A DNA stretch of 64,000 nt, from assembly GCF_001422665.1 (NCBI RefSeq), contig NZ_LMLU01000005.1:124001-188000 (forward strand). The letters run 5' to 3'. How positions within the stretch are numbered: position 1 is the first letter of the stretch; each line of letters opens with the position of its first letter. A program made the translations under genes and the position numbers. This DNA is from Arthrobacter sp. Leaf234. Lineage in GTDB: Bacteria; Actinomycetota; Actinomycetes; Actinomycetales; Micrococcaceae. This document shows, piece by piece, positions 55,487-63,741 of this stretch. A model generated the notes under the pieces. The model saw only the letters and a program-made list of their open reading frames with translations. It had not been told where the DNA came from and ran no database searches.

Positions 55487-56443
55487 CTAGGAGGTCGTGA
55501 TGTCCCTCGTGGCGTAGTCGAAGCGGAACGTGACCGACGTGTCCGAGAGCAGGTGCAGTTCGTGGTTGGCGCCGTCGCGCACGCCGAACCGGCCGTAGTT
55601 CTCGTCCCAGCCGCCGTTCACGAGGATCTTGAACTGATAGGTGCCGGCGGGCAGCTGCAGCGTCTGCTTCCAGAGGTTCTCGGTCGGCTCCCACACGAAC
55701 TGCAGCTCGCGGAGGTCCGTGCTCCAGTGGCCCGCCTCGCCGAACAGCGGATCGAAGTCGCCGGAGAGTGCGACGGACTGCGGCTGACCCTGCCAGGCCT
55801 CGTCGGCCGGGGTGCGGGTCGGTACCTGCTCGGTGGCGACGTCGGGGGAGACCTCGAGGGTCGGGGCGACGTCGGGCGGGGTGGGGTCCTCGGAGTTCGT
55901 GGCGTCGGCGGGGGCGAGGTCCGCCATGGTCTCCGAGATGTCCGACTCCTCGGCTGTCGCGGGCGGCTCCGATCCCTCAGCCGACGCCGTCACGCCCGCC
56001 TCCGGGTCGGCCTGGACGGCCTGCGCGTCCTCGCCGAGGGACTCGGGGGACTGCGGCGCGTGCGTGACGGCCGGGGCCTGCTCGGGCACGGGGGCGCCGC
56101 TGATCATGGCGTTGATGAACTGGTCGGGATCGGCGAACGCGTGGACCGCGCGGATGCCCTCGTCGGTCGCCGTCCAGCCGGAGCGGCCCTTGACCAGCCA
56201 GCCGGCCTTCACGAGCTTGGCCGTCGCCGTCGTCAGGGCCTTGTACCCGCGGGGGACGCCGCCGGAGAGGAGCTCTGCCTCCTTGGCGTCGAAGGGGACT
56301 GCCGCCACAGCCTGCGACATCACGTCGCTGGGCGCGACGCTGTTCCCGGCGTCCTGGTGCTCGGCGAGCAGGGCGAGGGTGGTGCGCAGGCGGACGTTGG
56401 TGCTGTTCCGGGGGGCGATGACGATCTCCTTCGTGGTGTTCAT
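55487..56443 (-). CDS. Winged-helix-like domain fused to a pullulanase X25/CBM-like domain
   Basis: A 318-aa protein with two parts. Residues 1-105 look like a winged helix (NVRLRTTLALLAEHQDAGNSVAPSDVMSQAVAAVPFDAKEAELLSGGVPRGYKALTTATAKLVKAGWLVKGRSGWTATDEGIRAV). A 110-residue acidic Pro/Ala/Glu linker follows. The C-terminal 100 residues (ALSGDFDPLFGEAGHWSTD, WKQTLQLPAGTYQFKILVNGGWDENYGRFGVRDGANHELHL) match the X25/BaPul-type module found in pullulanases, an E-set glycan-associated fold. No signal peptide. Such a fusion suggests an intracellular glycan-sensing regulator (inference). Confidence 0.7.
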   Translation of the reverse strand: MNTTKEIVIAPRNSTNVRLRTTLALLAEHQDAGNSVAPSDVMSQAVAAVPFDAKEAELLSGGVPRGYKALTTATAKLVKAGWLVKGRSGWTATDEGIRAVHAFADPDQFINAMISGAPVPEQAPAVTHAPQSPESLGEDAQAVQADPEAGVTASAEGSEPPATAEESDISETMADLAPADATNSEDPTPPDVAPTLEVSPDVATEQVPTRTPADEAWQGQPQSVALSGDFDPLFGEAGHWSTDLRELQFVWEPTENLWKQTLQLPAGTYQFKILVNGGWDENYGRFGVRDGANHELHLLSDTSVTFRFDYATRDITTS

Positions 56444-56679
56444 ACGGCGTGCTGCGGTCCATCATGACCGCGGGTCCCCGCGCGCGGTGAGGAATCTGTG
56501 GAGCGCATGCTCCTACCCAGGCGGATCGCGGCGTGCTAGGACTGCGGACGGCAGCACATTGATGGTATCGAAGGAACCCCGCCCGGTGCGCCCCGGGGCG
56601 CCGGATGACGGCCCGACATCCGGGGGCGACGCCGTGGACCCGGCCGTGCCATCCGGTGGGACGGTGCTAGGTTCGCGGG

Positions 56680-57156
56680 ATGGCAACCAGACCAGCGATC
56701 AGGACGAGACCCGGACGGACGGCGCCCACCTCGCTGCCCCGCACCATCGCGCGCTTCGTGCTCGGGGCGTTCCTCCTGTTCGCGGGGACCGCCCATCTCA
56801 CCGTCGCGCGGTCCGAGTTCGCCGCGCAGGTGCCGTCCTGGCTGCCCCTCGACACGAACGTCGTGGTGATCGCGTCCGGCGTCGTCGAACTGCTCCTCGG
56901 TGCGGCGCTCGTCGCGCTCCGGCGGTACCGGGTCGTCGTCGGGTGGGTGGTCGCCGCGTTCTTCGTCGCGATCTTCCCGGGCAACATCGCCCAGTACGTC
57001 GAGGGTGTGAGCGCCTTCGGCCTGGACACCGACGCGGCACGCCTGACGCGGCTGTACTTCCAGCCCGTGCTCGTCCTCTGGGCGCTCTGGTCCACGGGCG
57101 CCTGGCGGGACCGTGCGGTCCTGAGCCGGACCGGGCGGAACCGTCCGCGGCCCTAG
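56680..57156 (+). CDS. DoxX-like membrane protein
   Basis: A 158-aa protein with four membrane helices: TIARFVLGAFLLFAGTAHLTVARSEF (DoxX start), VVVIASGVVELLLGAALVAL, VVVGWVVAAFFVAIFPGNIAQYVEGV, and LYFQPVLVLWALWSTGAW. The TAHLTV...F-x-QVPSWLP pattern is the DoxX/SURF4-like signature. Possible redox-associated protein; function unproven. Leaderless: TAGGTT ends six bases before ATG. Confidence 0.85.
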   Translation: MATRPAIRTRPGRTAPTSLPRTIARFVLGAFLLFAGTAHLTVARSEFAAQVPSWLPLDTNVVVIASGVVELLLGAALVALRRYRVVVGWVVAAFFVAIFPGNIAQYVEGVSAFGLDTDAARLTRLYFQPVLVLWALWSTGAWRDRAVLSRTGRNRPRP

Positions 57157-57213
57157 GGTACGCGGCCCGATCCGGCAAGAGCCCACCACCCGCCGGTGTT
57201 CATCAGTATGCTT

Positions 57214-57258
57214 CCCATATCAGCTGGTGGTGTTCGCCGCCCGGACCTGCGATATGGG
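57214..57258 (+). promoter_or_regulatory. 5'-UTR hairpin covering the ribosome site of the Rieske gene
   Basis: CCCATATC (57214-57221) is exactly complementary to GATATGGG (57251-57258). The 3' arm runs into GGGAG, the Shine-Dalgarno of the gene starting at 57267, so the hairpin would hide it. TATGCT at 57207-57212 may be the promoter -10. Confidence 0.5.
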
Positions 57259-57266
57259 AGAACTCC

Positions 57267-58136
57267 ATGAAGACACTCCGTCCCCTCCAGTCCATCGACA
57301 AGCTCGAGAACGCTGCCGCACTGGATCCGGTGGCCAACAAGGTCCGTGACGTGGTGCAGGCCGTGCTCAAGCCCGGTGCCCTGCGTGATGTCCTGCACGG
57401 TGTGCCCATCGGCCACCCGCTGCACCCCCTGATGATCCTCGTCCCGACCGGAAGCTGGCTCTCCGCGGCGGTCCTGGACCTGATCCCGGGATCCAACAAG
57501 GCGTCCGCCGTCCTCATCGGCACCGGTGTCGCCAGCGCTGCCCCCACGGCGCTCGCCGGCTGGGCCGACTGGTCCGAAGGCCACGAGCAGCAGTTGCGCG
57601 TCGGGATCGTGCACGCGACCGCCAACCTGATCGCCGTCGGCCTGTACACCGGCTCGCTCGTCCAGCGGCTGCGCGGCAGGTCCGGCAAGCTGCTCTCCTA
57701 CACGGGCCTCGTGGTCGTCTCGGCCGGTGGCTTCCTCGGTGGGCACATGTCCTACCGGCAGTCGCTCGGCGCCAACCACAACGAGGACGTGCCGCACCGC
57801 ATCGAGGCCGGCTGGCACTCCATCGGGTCCCTCGAGGAACTGCAGGAGGGCATGCTCGAGAAGCGCGTGCTGGGCGAGATCCCGCTCGTCGTCTTCCGCC
57901 GGGGCAGCGAGGTCTCGGTGCTCTCCAACACCTGCAGCCATCTCTCCGGGCCGCTGAACGAGGGCAAGGTCACGGTCGACGACGGCGATCCGTGCGTCGT
58001 CTGCCCGTGGCACAACAGCGGGTTCTCCCTGAAGACCGGTGAGGTGGTGCAGGGTCCTGCGACCTCTCCTCAGCACTCCTTCGAGACGCGGGTGATCGCC
58101 GGCCAGGTCGAGGTGTCGCTCCCCAACGCGGGCTGA
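57267..58136 (+). CDS. DUF2231 membrane protein fused to a Rieske [2Fe-2S] domain
   Basis: A 289-aa protein. The first 160 residues hold the DUF2231 4-helix membrane domain (GVPIGHPLHPLMILVPTGSWLSAAVLDLI, with conserved His50/His53 that could bind heme). After a loop of basic residues the C-terminal 105 residues form a Rieske domain: Cys223-x-His225 (NTCSHLSG) and Cys246-x2-His249 (CPWHNSG) are the complete ligands. This fused arrangement resembles actinobacterial electron-transfer proteins. It may pass electrons to a membrane heme. The start ATG follows GGGAG within a hairpin. Confidence 0.85.
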   Translation: MKTLRPLQSIDKLENAAALDPVANKVRDVVQAVLKPGALRDVLHGVPIGHPLHPLMILVPTGSWLSAAVLDLIPGSNKASAVLIGTGVASAAPTALAGWADWSEGHEQQLRVGIVHATANLIAVGLYTGSLVQRLRGRSGKLLSYTGLVVVSAGGFLGGHMSYRQSLGANHNEDVPHRIEAGWHSIGSLEELQEGMLEKRVLGEIPLVVFRRGSEVSVLSNTCSHLSGPLNEGKVTVDDGDPCVVCPWHNSGFSLKTGEVVQGPATSPQHSFETRVIAGQVEVSLPNAG

Positions 58137-58158
58137 CGTCCGCGCTCGGTCGGATCCC

Positions 58159-58192
58159 GACGGCGGCGCGGGCGGAAGCGCTCGCCGCCGTC
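58159..58192. terminator. Bidirectional terminator
   Basis: GACGGCGGCG/CGCCGCCGTC outer stem with further pairing inside, between convergent genes. Confidence 0.75.
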
Positions 58193-58200
58193 ACCCCGGG

Positions 58201-59436
58201 TCAGGCCGCGTCGGCGTCGCGCTCCTCGAGGCCCCACGGCGAGCCGTAGCCGGCGGGGGCGTCGGCGGCGAGCAGGTCCAGGAACGGCTGGGCGTCGAAG
58301 GCCTCCGGGCCGAGGACGCCCGATCCGCTCCAGGTACCGGAGGCCAGGAGTTCCAGGGCGATCACCGGGTTGACGGCGGTCTGCCAGACCACGGCCTGCG
58401 AGTTGTACTCCGCCATGGACCACGCGTTGTCCACGACGTGGTAGAGGTACACGGCCCGGGGGGCGCCGTCCGTCCCGGTACCCGTCACGTGGACCCCGGC
58501 GCAGGTCTTGCCCTTCATGCGGCTGCCGAGCGTCGCCGGATCCGGCAGCGCGGCGGCCACGACGTCGCGTGGCGCCACGGACACGCCCTTCACGTCGAGG
58601 GGTGCGGTCGAGTCCAGCCCGAGGGTGTGCAGCGTCCGGAGCACCGTGATGAATTCCTCGCCGAGCCCGTACTTGAAGGTGACCCGGCGGGCCTTTGTCC
58701 AGCGCGGCATGAGGATCACCTCCTCGTGCTCCACATTGACGCACTCCACCGGACCGATCCCCTCGGGGAACTCGAACACCTCCGGCTCGCTGAACGGGGC
58801 GGTGGTGAACCAGCCACGCTCCCGCTCGAAGATCACCGGTGGATTCAGGCATTCCTCGATCGTGGTCCAGATGGAGAACGACGGCGCGAAGTCGTACCCC
58901 TCGACGGTGAGATTGGCGCCGTCGCGCACCCCGAGTTCCTCGATGGAGGAGAAGAGATGGTCCTCCGCGTAGCGCGCGAAGACGTCGGAGAGGCCCGGTT
59001 CCACGCCCATACCGACGAGCGCGAGGCGGCCGGCGGCCTCCCATTGCGTGGACGCGGCGAACTGCTCGTCGCCGAGCATCACCCCGGTCTGCTCGTGCGG
59101 GTGGTCCGGGTGCGGTGTGGACAGGCTCATCGCCATGTCGAGGTACGTGGCGCCCGCCTCGAAGCAGCCCTCGAAGATCGGCATCACGAAGCGCGGGTCC
59201 ACGGCGTTGAGGACGTGCGTGATGGAATGCTGGCGGACCACGGCGGCGACGGCGGACGACGACGACGCATCGATCTCCGCGGCGACCAGCCGGGGGTCGC
59301 CGAGTTCGTCGACGAGCGCCTGCGGGCGGGCGGGGTCGTAGTCGGCGATCACGAGGGCGTCGAAGAACGGCCGCCGGACGGCGATCCGGGCGGCGGCCGA
59401 GCCGACGCCGCCGGCGCCGATGATGAGGATGCGCAT
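58201..59436 (-). CDS. Saccharopine dehydrogenase-like NAD(P)-dependent enzyme
   Basis: A 411-aa protein: IIGAGGVGSAAARIA (Rossmann), DPRLVAAEIDASSSSAVAAVV, NAVDPRFVMPIFEGCFEAGATYLDMAMS, GMGVEPGLSDVFARYAEDHLF, PRDVVAAALPDPATLGSRMKGKTCAGVHVTG. This layout is typical of the saccharopine/carboxynorspermidine dehydrogenase family. The ATG overlaps the permease stop (ATGA), so permease and enzyme are one operon. It may convert an imported amino acid or a derived imine; the direction and substrate are unknown. Confidence 0.88.
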   Translation of the reverse strand: MRILIIGAGGVGSAAARIAVRRPFFDALVIADYDPARPQALVDELGDPRLVAAEIDASSSSAVAAVVRQHSITHVLNAVDPRFVMPIFEGCFEAGATYLDMAMSLSTPHPDHPHEQTGVMLGDEQFAASTQWEAAGRLALVGMGVEPGLSDVFARYAEDHLFSSIEELGVRDGANLTVEGYDFAPSFSIWTTIEECLNPPVIFERERGWFTTAPFSEPEVFEFPEGIGPVECVNVEHEEVILMPRWTKARRVTFKYGLGEEFITVLRTLHTLGLDSTAPLDVKGVSVAPRDVVAAALPDPATLGSRMKGKTCAGVHVTGTGTDGAPRAVYLYHVVDNAWSMAEYNSQAVVWQTAVNPVIALELLASGTWSGSGVLGPEAFDAQPFLDLLAADAPAGYGSPWGLEERDADAA

Positions 59437-60995
59437 CAGGAGAGTCCTCCGTCGATGGAGCGTCGGTAGATGTCAGGGGAATCGGGGACCAGGACGGGGG
59501 AGTCCTCGGTGAGGGTCTTCCCGGCGAAGAACGGGCGGGAGGAGGGGCGGGTGCGCCAGAGCAGCATGAGGACCAGGCCGAGGGCCAGGGATCCGATGCC
59601 CACCACGAACGTCCCGCCGATGCCGAACAGGACGCTGTACCCGTAGTCGACGTCGGCCATGTCGATGGCGGACTTGATGAAAGCCGCGGTGAGCATCAGG
59701 GCCCCGAGCAGGGGGAGCAGGAAGCGGAAGACCACATTGTGCCGGGAGTCGAAGAGCTCGCGGCGGAAGTACCAGACGCAGGCATAGCCCGTGATGGCGT
59801 AGTAGAAGGCGATGGCCAGGCCGAGCGAGAGGATCGAGTCGGCGAGGATGTTCTCGCTGATGATCGTCATGACGATGTAGTACGCGATCGCGGCGATGCC
59901 CATGACCAGTGTGGAGAACGACGGCGTCCGGAACCGGGGGTGGACGATGGCGAAGCGCTCGGGCAGGGCCCGGTACACGGCCATCGACAGTGTCCCGCGG
60001 GCCGTCGGGAGGATGGTGGTCTGCGTGGAGGAGACGGCCGAGACCAGCACGGCGATCACGAGCAGCCAGGACCACGGGCCGAGCACCACGTCCTTGAGTG
60101 CCAGAAAGACGTCGTCGGCGTTGGCTTCGTTGCCGAGGCCCACGCCGTCCTCGCCCACGCCCGCGTACATCATCGCCGCGACGGTGACACCGACATACGT
60201 CACCAGCAGCAGGACGGTCGAGATCAGGGCGGCGCGGCCCGGAATGCGCCGGGCGTCCTTCGTCTCCTCGTTGAGGGCCAGGCACGCGTCCCAGCCCCAG
60301 TAGATGAAGAGCGCCAGGAGGATCGCCTCGGTGAAGCCCTCGACGCTCTCGAAGGCGAAGGGGTTGAACCAGTCCGCCGACGGCGCCGTCGCGTTCTCCG
60401 CGGTTCCGTTGGCCACACCCACCAGTGCGAAGACCACGAAGAGGGCCAGCGCGAGGTACTGCACGGCCAACAGGATGTTCTGGAGGCGGGCACCGATCTC
60501 CACGCCGCGATAGCTCACATAGGTCATCAGGGCGATGAACACGACGCCGGTCGCCGTGACCACGAGCGGATCCTCGGCGAGTGACCCGTCCCCGACGAGC
60601 AGCCAGAGGTAGATGCCGCCGATCTGCGCGAGGTTGGCCAGCACGATGATCCCCGCGACGGCGACGCCCCACCCGGCCATCCAGCCGGCCCAGGGGCCGA
60701 AGGCCTTCGTCGCCCAGGTGAAGGACGTCCCGCAGTCCGGGACGGCCTCGTTGAGTTCACGGTAGGCGAAGGCGACGAACAGCATGGGGATGAACGCCAC
60801 GATGAAGGCGATCGGCGCCTGGGCGCCGACGGCGAGGACCACGAAGCCGAGGGTGGCGACGAGCGAGTAGACCGGGGCTGTCGAGGCCAGGCCGATCACC
60901 ACCGAACCCCACAGTCCGAGTGTCCCGGCGGCGAGCCCCTTGCCCTGGGTGTGGGGGTCGCCCGAAAGGGTGTGGTCGGCGGGGCTGAGCGGCAT
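59436..60995 (-). CDS. APC-superfamily amino-acid permease
   Basis: A 519-aa, 12-helix permease: GLAAGTLGLWGSVVIGLASTAPVYSLVATLGFVVLAVG (the GS-rich first helix of APC carriers), FAYRELNEAVPDCGTSFTWATKAFGPWAGWMAGW, YRGVEIGARLQNILLAVQYLAL, and IYWGWDACLALNEETKDARRIPGRAA. Starts at MPLSPADHT; the frame is open farther upstream over the TetR promoter. First gene of a two-gene unit with the saccharopine-dehydrogenase-like enzyme. Divergent from a TetR gene, with a palindrome between. Confidence 0.9.
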   Translation of the reverse strand: MPLSPADHTLSGDPHTQGKGLAAGTLGLWGSVVIGLASTAPVYSLVATLGFVVLAVGAQAPIAFIVAFIPMLFVAFAYRELNEAVPDCGTSFTWATKAFGPWAGWMAGWGVAVAGIIVLANLAQIGGIYLWLLVGDGSLAEDPLVVTATGVVFIALMTYVSYRGVEIGARLQNILLAVQYLALALFVVFALVGVANGTAENATAPSADWFNPFAFESVEGFTEAILLALFIYWGWDACLALNEETKDARRIPGRAALISTVLLLVTYVGVTVAAMMYAGVGEDGVGLGNEANADDVFLALKDVVLGPWSWLLVIAVLVSAVSSTQTTILPTARGTLSMAVYRALPERFAIVHPRFRTPSFSTLVMGIAAIAYYIVMTIISENILADSILSLGLAIAFYYAITGYACVWYFRRELFDSRHNVVFRFLLPLLGALMLTAAFIKSAIDMADVDYGYSVLFGIGGTFVVGIGSLALGLVLMLLWRTRPSSRPFFAGKTLTEDSPVLVPDSPDIYRRSIDGGLS

Positions 60996-61052
60996 GGCGA
61001 CCTCGACTCCTCGGCGGCGTCGGTCCTCCGACACCGTGATGCAGCACACAAT

Positions 61053-61066
61053 ACCGACCAGTCGGT
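61053..61066. promoter_or_regulatory. TetR operator in the permease/TetR divergent promoter
   Basis: ACCGAC-CA-GTCGGT has perfect 6-bp arms. A second half-site-like GACCAG follows at 61072. It lies 29 bp before the TetR ATG and 58 bp from the permease start. Confidence 0.75.
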
Positions 61067-61094
61067 TTTCTGACCAGCCCCTAGACTTCCCCTC

Positions 61095-61637
61095 ATGCGC
61101 CTCGCCCCACGGACCCCCCAGCGACTGCTCGACGCCTACGAGGACCTGCTGGTGACAGAGGGGGAGCGCGGTGCGACACTCGATGCCATCGCGCAGCGCG
61201 CCGGCGTCTCCAAGGGCGGCCTGACCTACCATTTCCGCTCGAAGGACGAGCTGACCGCAGCCCTCTTCGACCGGTTGCGCGTCCTCGTCGAGGAGGATCT
61301 CGGGATCATGCGCGCGGCTCCCGCCGAGGCCGCGCGGTACTACATCAGGAGTTCGCTCGACATCGCGAGCCCCCTCGAGCGCTGCAACGTCGCGGTGACG
61401 CGGCTGGCACAGGGTTCCAACTCCGGGGCCAACGAGCTGCTCGCCTGGTGCCGCGTCCAGTGGTTCGACGTCCTGCTGCAGGCCCTCGGCGACGAGGACA
61501 TGGTGCACCTGGTGATGCTGCTCGGCGACGGCATCTACTTCACCGCTTCGCTCAGCGGGACGGGCGCCATGCCGTCGGAGACCGATCCTGCGACGATCGA
61601 CCGCATCATCGGCCTGATCGACACCATCACGCCCTGA
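61095..61637 (+). CDS. TetR-family transcriptional regulator
   Basis: A 180-aa regulator: RLLDAYEDLLVTEGERGATLDAIAQRAGVSKGGLTYHFRSKDELTAALFDRL is a canonical TetR HTH; the C-terminal domain is all-helical with a CNVAVTRLAQGSN turn, like regulators of amino-acid or polyamine utilisation. TAGACT ends seven bases before ATG, so it is probably leaderless. A divergent palindrome suggests that it represses the permease/dehydrogenase operon. Confidence 0.88.
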   Translation: MRLAPRTPQRLLDAYEDLLVTEGERGATLDAIAQRAGVSKGGLTYHFRSKDELTAALFDRLRVLVEEDLGIMRAAPAEAARYYIRSSLDIASPLERCNVAVTRLAQGSNSGANELLAWCRVQWFDVLLQALGDEDMVHLVMLLGDGIYFTASLSGTGAMPSETDPATIDRIIGLIDTITP

Positions 61638-61779
61638 TCCCGCGGCTGGACGTCCCGCCGTGGACTGCGGGACCGGGGTGTCCCTCCGATCGTCACACGC
61701 AGGGCGAGGCGCGTTCACCCGGACGCCATGTTCGGTTCGTAGACAGGGATGGACCCGTCCGTCCTGACCCGGGAGCAGC

Positions 61780-62271
61780 ATGCCGTCACCCACCTCCACC
61801 TCTCGCATCACCGCCCGGCGCGCGGCGATGCACCGCACCGCCGCGCGAGCAGCTGCCGTGCTCGCGGCCGTCATCGTCGGCGGCGCGGGCCTGCTCGCGC
61901 TCCCGGCCAGCGGCGCCGTCGTTCCAGCCGTCAGCTCCTCGGCCCAGGCCGCTGTCCTGACGCTCGGGGACACGGGTCACGACAAGAGCATCGGGTCCGA
62001 TCAGGATCTTGGCGACGACCGGAGCGTCGGCTCAGCTGGGAACGTCGTTCATGAAGGGAGCGTCGGGTCCGACGCAAGCTTCGTTCATGACGGGAGCGTC
62101 GGGTCGGATGACCGGTCGGACGACGACGTGGTGTTCAGTCCGACGGGCGAACTGGCGTCGACCGGGGCGAGCGGACTCCTGCTGGCAGCAGCGGGCGTCG
62201 TCTTCGCCCTCCTCGGCGTCCTGCTCCTGGTCCTCCGGCGCCTGACCCGCGGTGACGCCACGACCGCCTGA
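61780..62271 (+). CDS. Small secreted LAxTG-type wall-anchored repeat protein
   Basis: A 163-aa protein. Signal peptide (RAAAVLAAVIVGGAGLLALPASGA), then a short Asp/Gly/Ser-rich mature region with two in-register copies of VH[E/D]GSVGSD encoded by an imperfect 27-bp DNA repeat, then the sorting signal LASTG, helix LLLAAAGVVFALLGVLLLVL and RRLTRG. LAxTG is a sortase E-type signal in actinobacteria. No sortase E gene is in the window. Function unknown; ATG 61780 follows GGGAG. Confidence 0.75.
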   Translation: MPSPTSTSRITARRAAMHRTAARAAAVLAAVIVGGAGLLALPASGAVVPAVSSSAQAAVLTLGDTGHDKSIGSDQDLGDDRSVGSAGNVVHEGSVGSDASFVHDGSVGSDDRSDDDVVFSPTGELASTGASGLLLAAAGVVFALLGVLLLVLRRLTRGDATTA

Positions 62272-62457
62272 CCCTTGATCCACGACGTGGACCGGCCGAG
62301 ACCGAACCCGAGGGCGCAGAGGGCGCGATGGTGCGTCGTGCAGCGGCACTGCGAACTCCGCGGCGACGTCGATCCGCCCGTAGTTCTTCCAGCGCCTCGC
62401 CGGGGCATGGATGGTCGTGTGGGTCCGGGTCCTGCGTAGCCGTGGCCCCGGACACGA

Positions 62458-62488
62458 CGATGCCCGGCACCGAAGGCGCCGGGCATCG
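62458..62488 (-). terminator. Terminator after the small GADTG surface protein
   Basis: CGATGCCCGGCACC-GAA-GGCGCCGGGCATCG, 14-bp stem with one mismatch and a triloop, 17 bp past the minus-strand stop at 62506. Confidence 0.75.
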
Positions 62489-62505
62489 CGATGAATGGGG
62501 ATGGG

Positions 62506-62679
62506 TCAGTTCGTGGCCATCCGGCGGCGGACGACGAAGGCGCCGCCGACGACGGCCAGCACGAGGCCGCCGCCGAGGGCGAGGGCCGCGGAGTCATCGC
62601 CCTGCGGGGCCTGGGCGACGCCGGTGTCAGCGCCACCGACGGGCATCTGGCCCATCTGCTGCGGCACGGTCGGCGTCAT
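62506..62679 (-). CDS. C-terminal wall-anchor module of a small secreted protein (partial or decayed)
   Basis: From ATG 62679, 57 codons: VPQQMGQMPVGGADTGVAQAPQG, then DDSAALALGGGLVLAVVGGAFVVRRRMATN, a non-canonical sorting-like tail (GADTG, hydrophobic helix, RRR). The frame continues upstream without a stop through a Pro-rich linker (EQPPPANTPVAPPV) but no start or signal peptide is found before the NIPSNAP gene. It is either a leader-less remnant of a larger secreted protein or a mis-sized gene. The hairpin right after the stop shows this strand was used. Confidence 0.5.
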   Translation of the reverse strand: MTPTVPQQMGQMPVGGADTGVAQAPQGDDSAALALGGGLVLAVVGGAFVVRRRMATN

Positions 62680-62791
62680 GACGGGCGGGGCGACCGGGGT
62701 GTTCGCAGGTGGCGGCTGCTCACATGAGGCGGGGACAGCTGACCTCAGGAAGAGGTTGCAGAGCGCAACTACATGGCCTATGCGGTCGGGA

Positions 62792-63115
62792 TTACGGCTT
62801 GAGGAGCACCGGCACCAGATCGGTCGCGTCGAGCATGACGGCCTCGATCTTCTCCGTCAGCGAGCCGTCGATCTCGGACGCCGCCTTCGCGTCGATCCAC
62901 CGTTGGTCCGTGCCGAACGCCGTCCAGTTCGCCTTCGGATCGCCGTCGTGCTGGAGGAGGTAGATGAGGACCTCGGTGTTGTCGACGGGCGTCCAGTAGC
63001 CGAGGCTCGTCATGTTGTGCTCGGTTAAAAGGTCGATGGTGACGGAGCGGAAGCGCTCCATCAGCGCGTCCATCCTGCCGGGTGTCGCGGTGTAGGTGCG
63101 CAGTTCGTAGGTCAT
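62792..63115 (-). CDS. NIPSNAP-family protein
   Basis: A 107-aa ABM-like barrel protein: MTYELRTYTATPGRMDALMERFRSVTIDLLTEHNMTSLGYWTPVDNTEVLIYLLQHDGDPKANWTAFGTDQRWIDAKA. NIPSNAP proteins are dimeric alpha+beta barrels of unknown substrate. The start has AAGGGAT upstream. It is convergent with nothing and seems monocistronic. Confidence 0.9.
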   Translation of the reverse strand: MTYELRTYTATPGRMDALMERFRSVTIDLLTEHNMTSLGYWTPVDNTEVLIYLLQHDGDPKANWTAFGTDQRWIDAKAASEIDGSLTEKIEAVMLDATDLVPVLLKP

Positions 63116-63367
63116 CCCTTGATCCTGTCGCAGAAGGAGTTCTACGTCGAGCCGGTCGCTGAAGGATGGGACTCTCTGCCCCGGCAGTGTTGCCTGAGGC
63201 CCCCGTCCTTCCCCCGGTGGCCCGCGCTGAGTAGAGTTCGCCGCACGGGCCCCCGTGGGCTCGTCGGGAGCAGACCTGCGCTGGGCAGAGTCGTGGTGTG
63301 CGACCACTGTTGAACGTGTGTCTGCGGCCTGGAAGCAAGGACACTTCTCCAGAGATCGAGGCACGTC

Positions 63368-63664
63368 ATGTACAAGACATCACTGTTCGGCGCCGTCGTG
63401 TGCGTCGTCGCACTTGCAGGTGCAGGAGCCGCTCCTGCGTCGGCCCAGGGCCAGGTGGAGCGAGGCCCCGCGCACGCCAATTCCATCTGTTCGTACTCGG
63501 GCCAGAATGACGAACCCGACGCGGACTTCCCCGAGGGCGGTCGGGTCCAGTCCTACGGGCAGTTGGTCAAGGCCGGCCTGAAGGGACAGGTCCCGAGCCC
63601 CGGGATGCTGTGCAACGGGCACCTGTTCCCCTTCCCTGAGGGGTTCGGGCCGGAGGTTCCCTAG
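63368..63664 (+). CDS. Small secreted protein with two cysteines, unknown function
   Basis: A 98-aa protein: signal peptide MYKTSLFGAVVCVVALAGAGAAPASA, mature about 72 aa with SICSYSGQNDEPDADFPEGG, VQSYGQLVKAGLKGQVPSPGMLCNGHLFPFPEG. The two cysteines (CSYSG and LCNGH) could form one disulfide. Acidic and Pro/Gly-rich. The family is not recognised, though similar sequences are seen in actinobacterial secreted proteins. Followed by a hairpin. Confidence 0.7.
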   Translation: MYKTSLFGAVVCVVALAGAGAAPASAQGQVERGPAHANSICSYSGQNDEPDADFPEGGRVQSYGQLVKAGLKGQVPSPGMLCNGHLFPFPEGFGPEVP

Positions 63665-63677
63665 TCCATCGACACGT

Positions 63678-63698
63678 CGGCCCCCGGTCTCGGGGCCG
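63678..63698. terminator. Bidirectional terminator
   Basis: CGGCCCC-CGGTCTC-GGGGCCG, 7-bp stem between the convergent secreted-protein and GntR genes. Confidence 0.55.
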
Positions 63699-63741
63699 GT
63701 GTGCCGGCACTGCGGACCAGACTGCCTCGTATGCGCGGGAG

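Noticed and set aside
62414..62458. Bulged hairpin GTCGTGT-gggt-CCGGG with CCCGGACACGAC
   Set aside because: It could extend the nearby terminator, but the bulge and GC content make it compatible with chance; no separate call was made.
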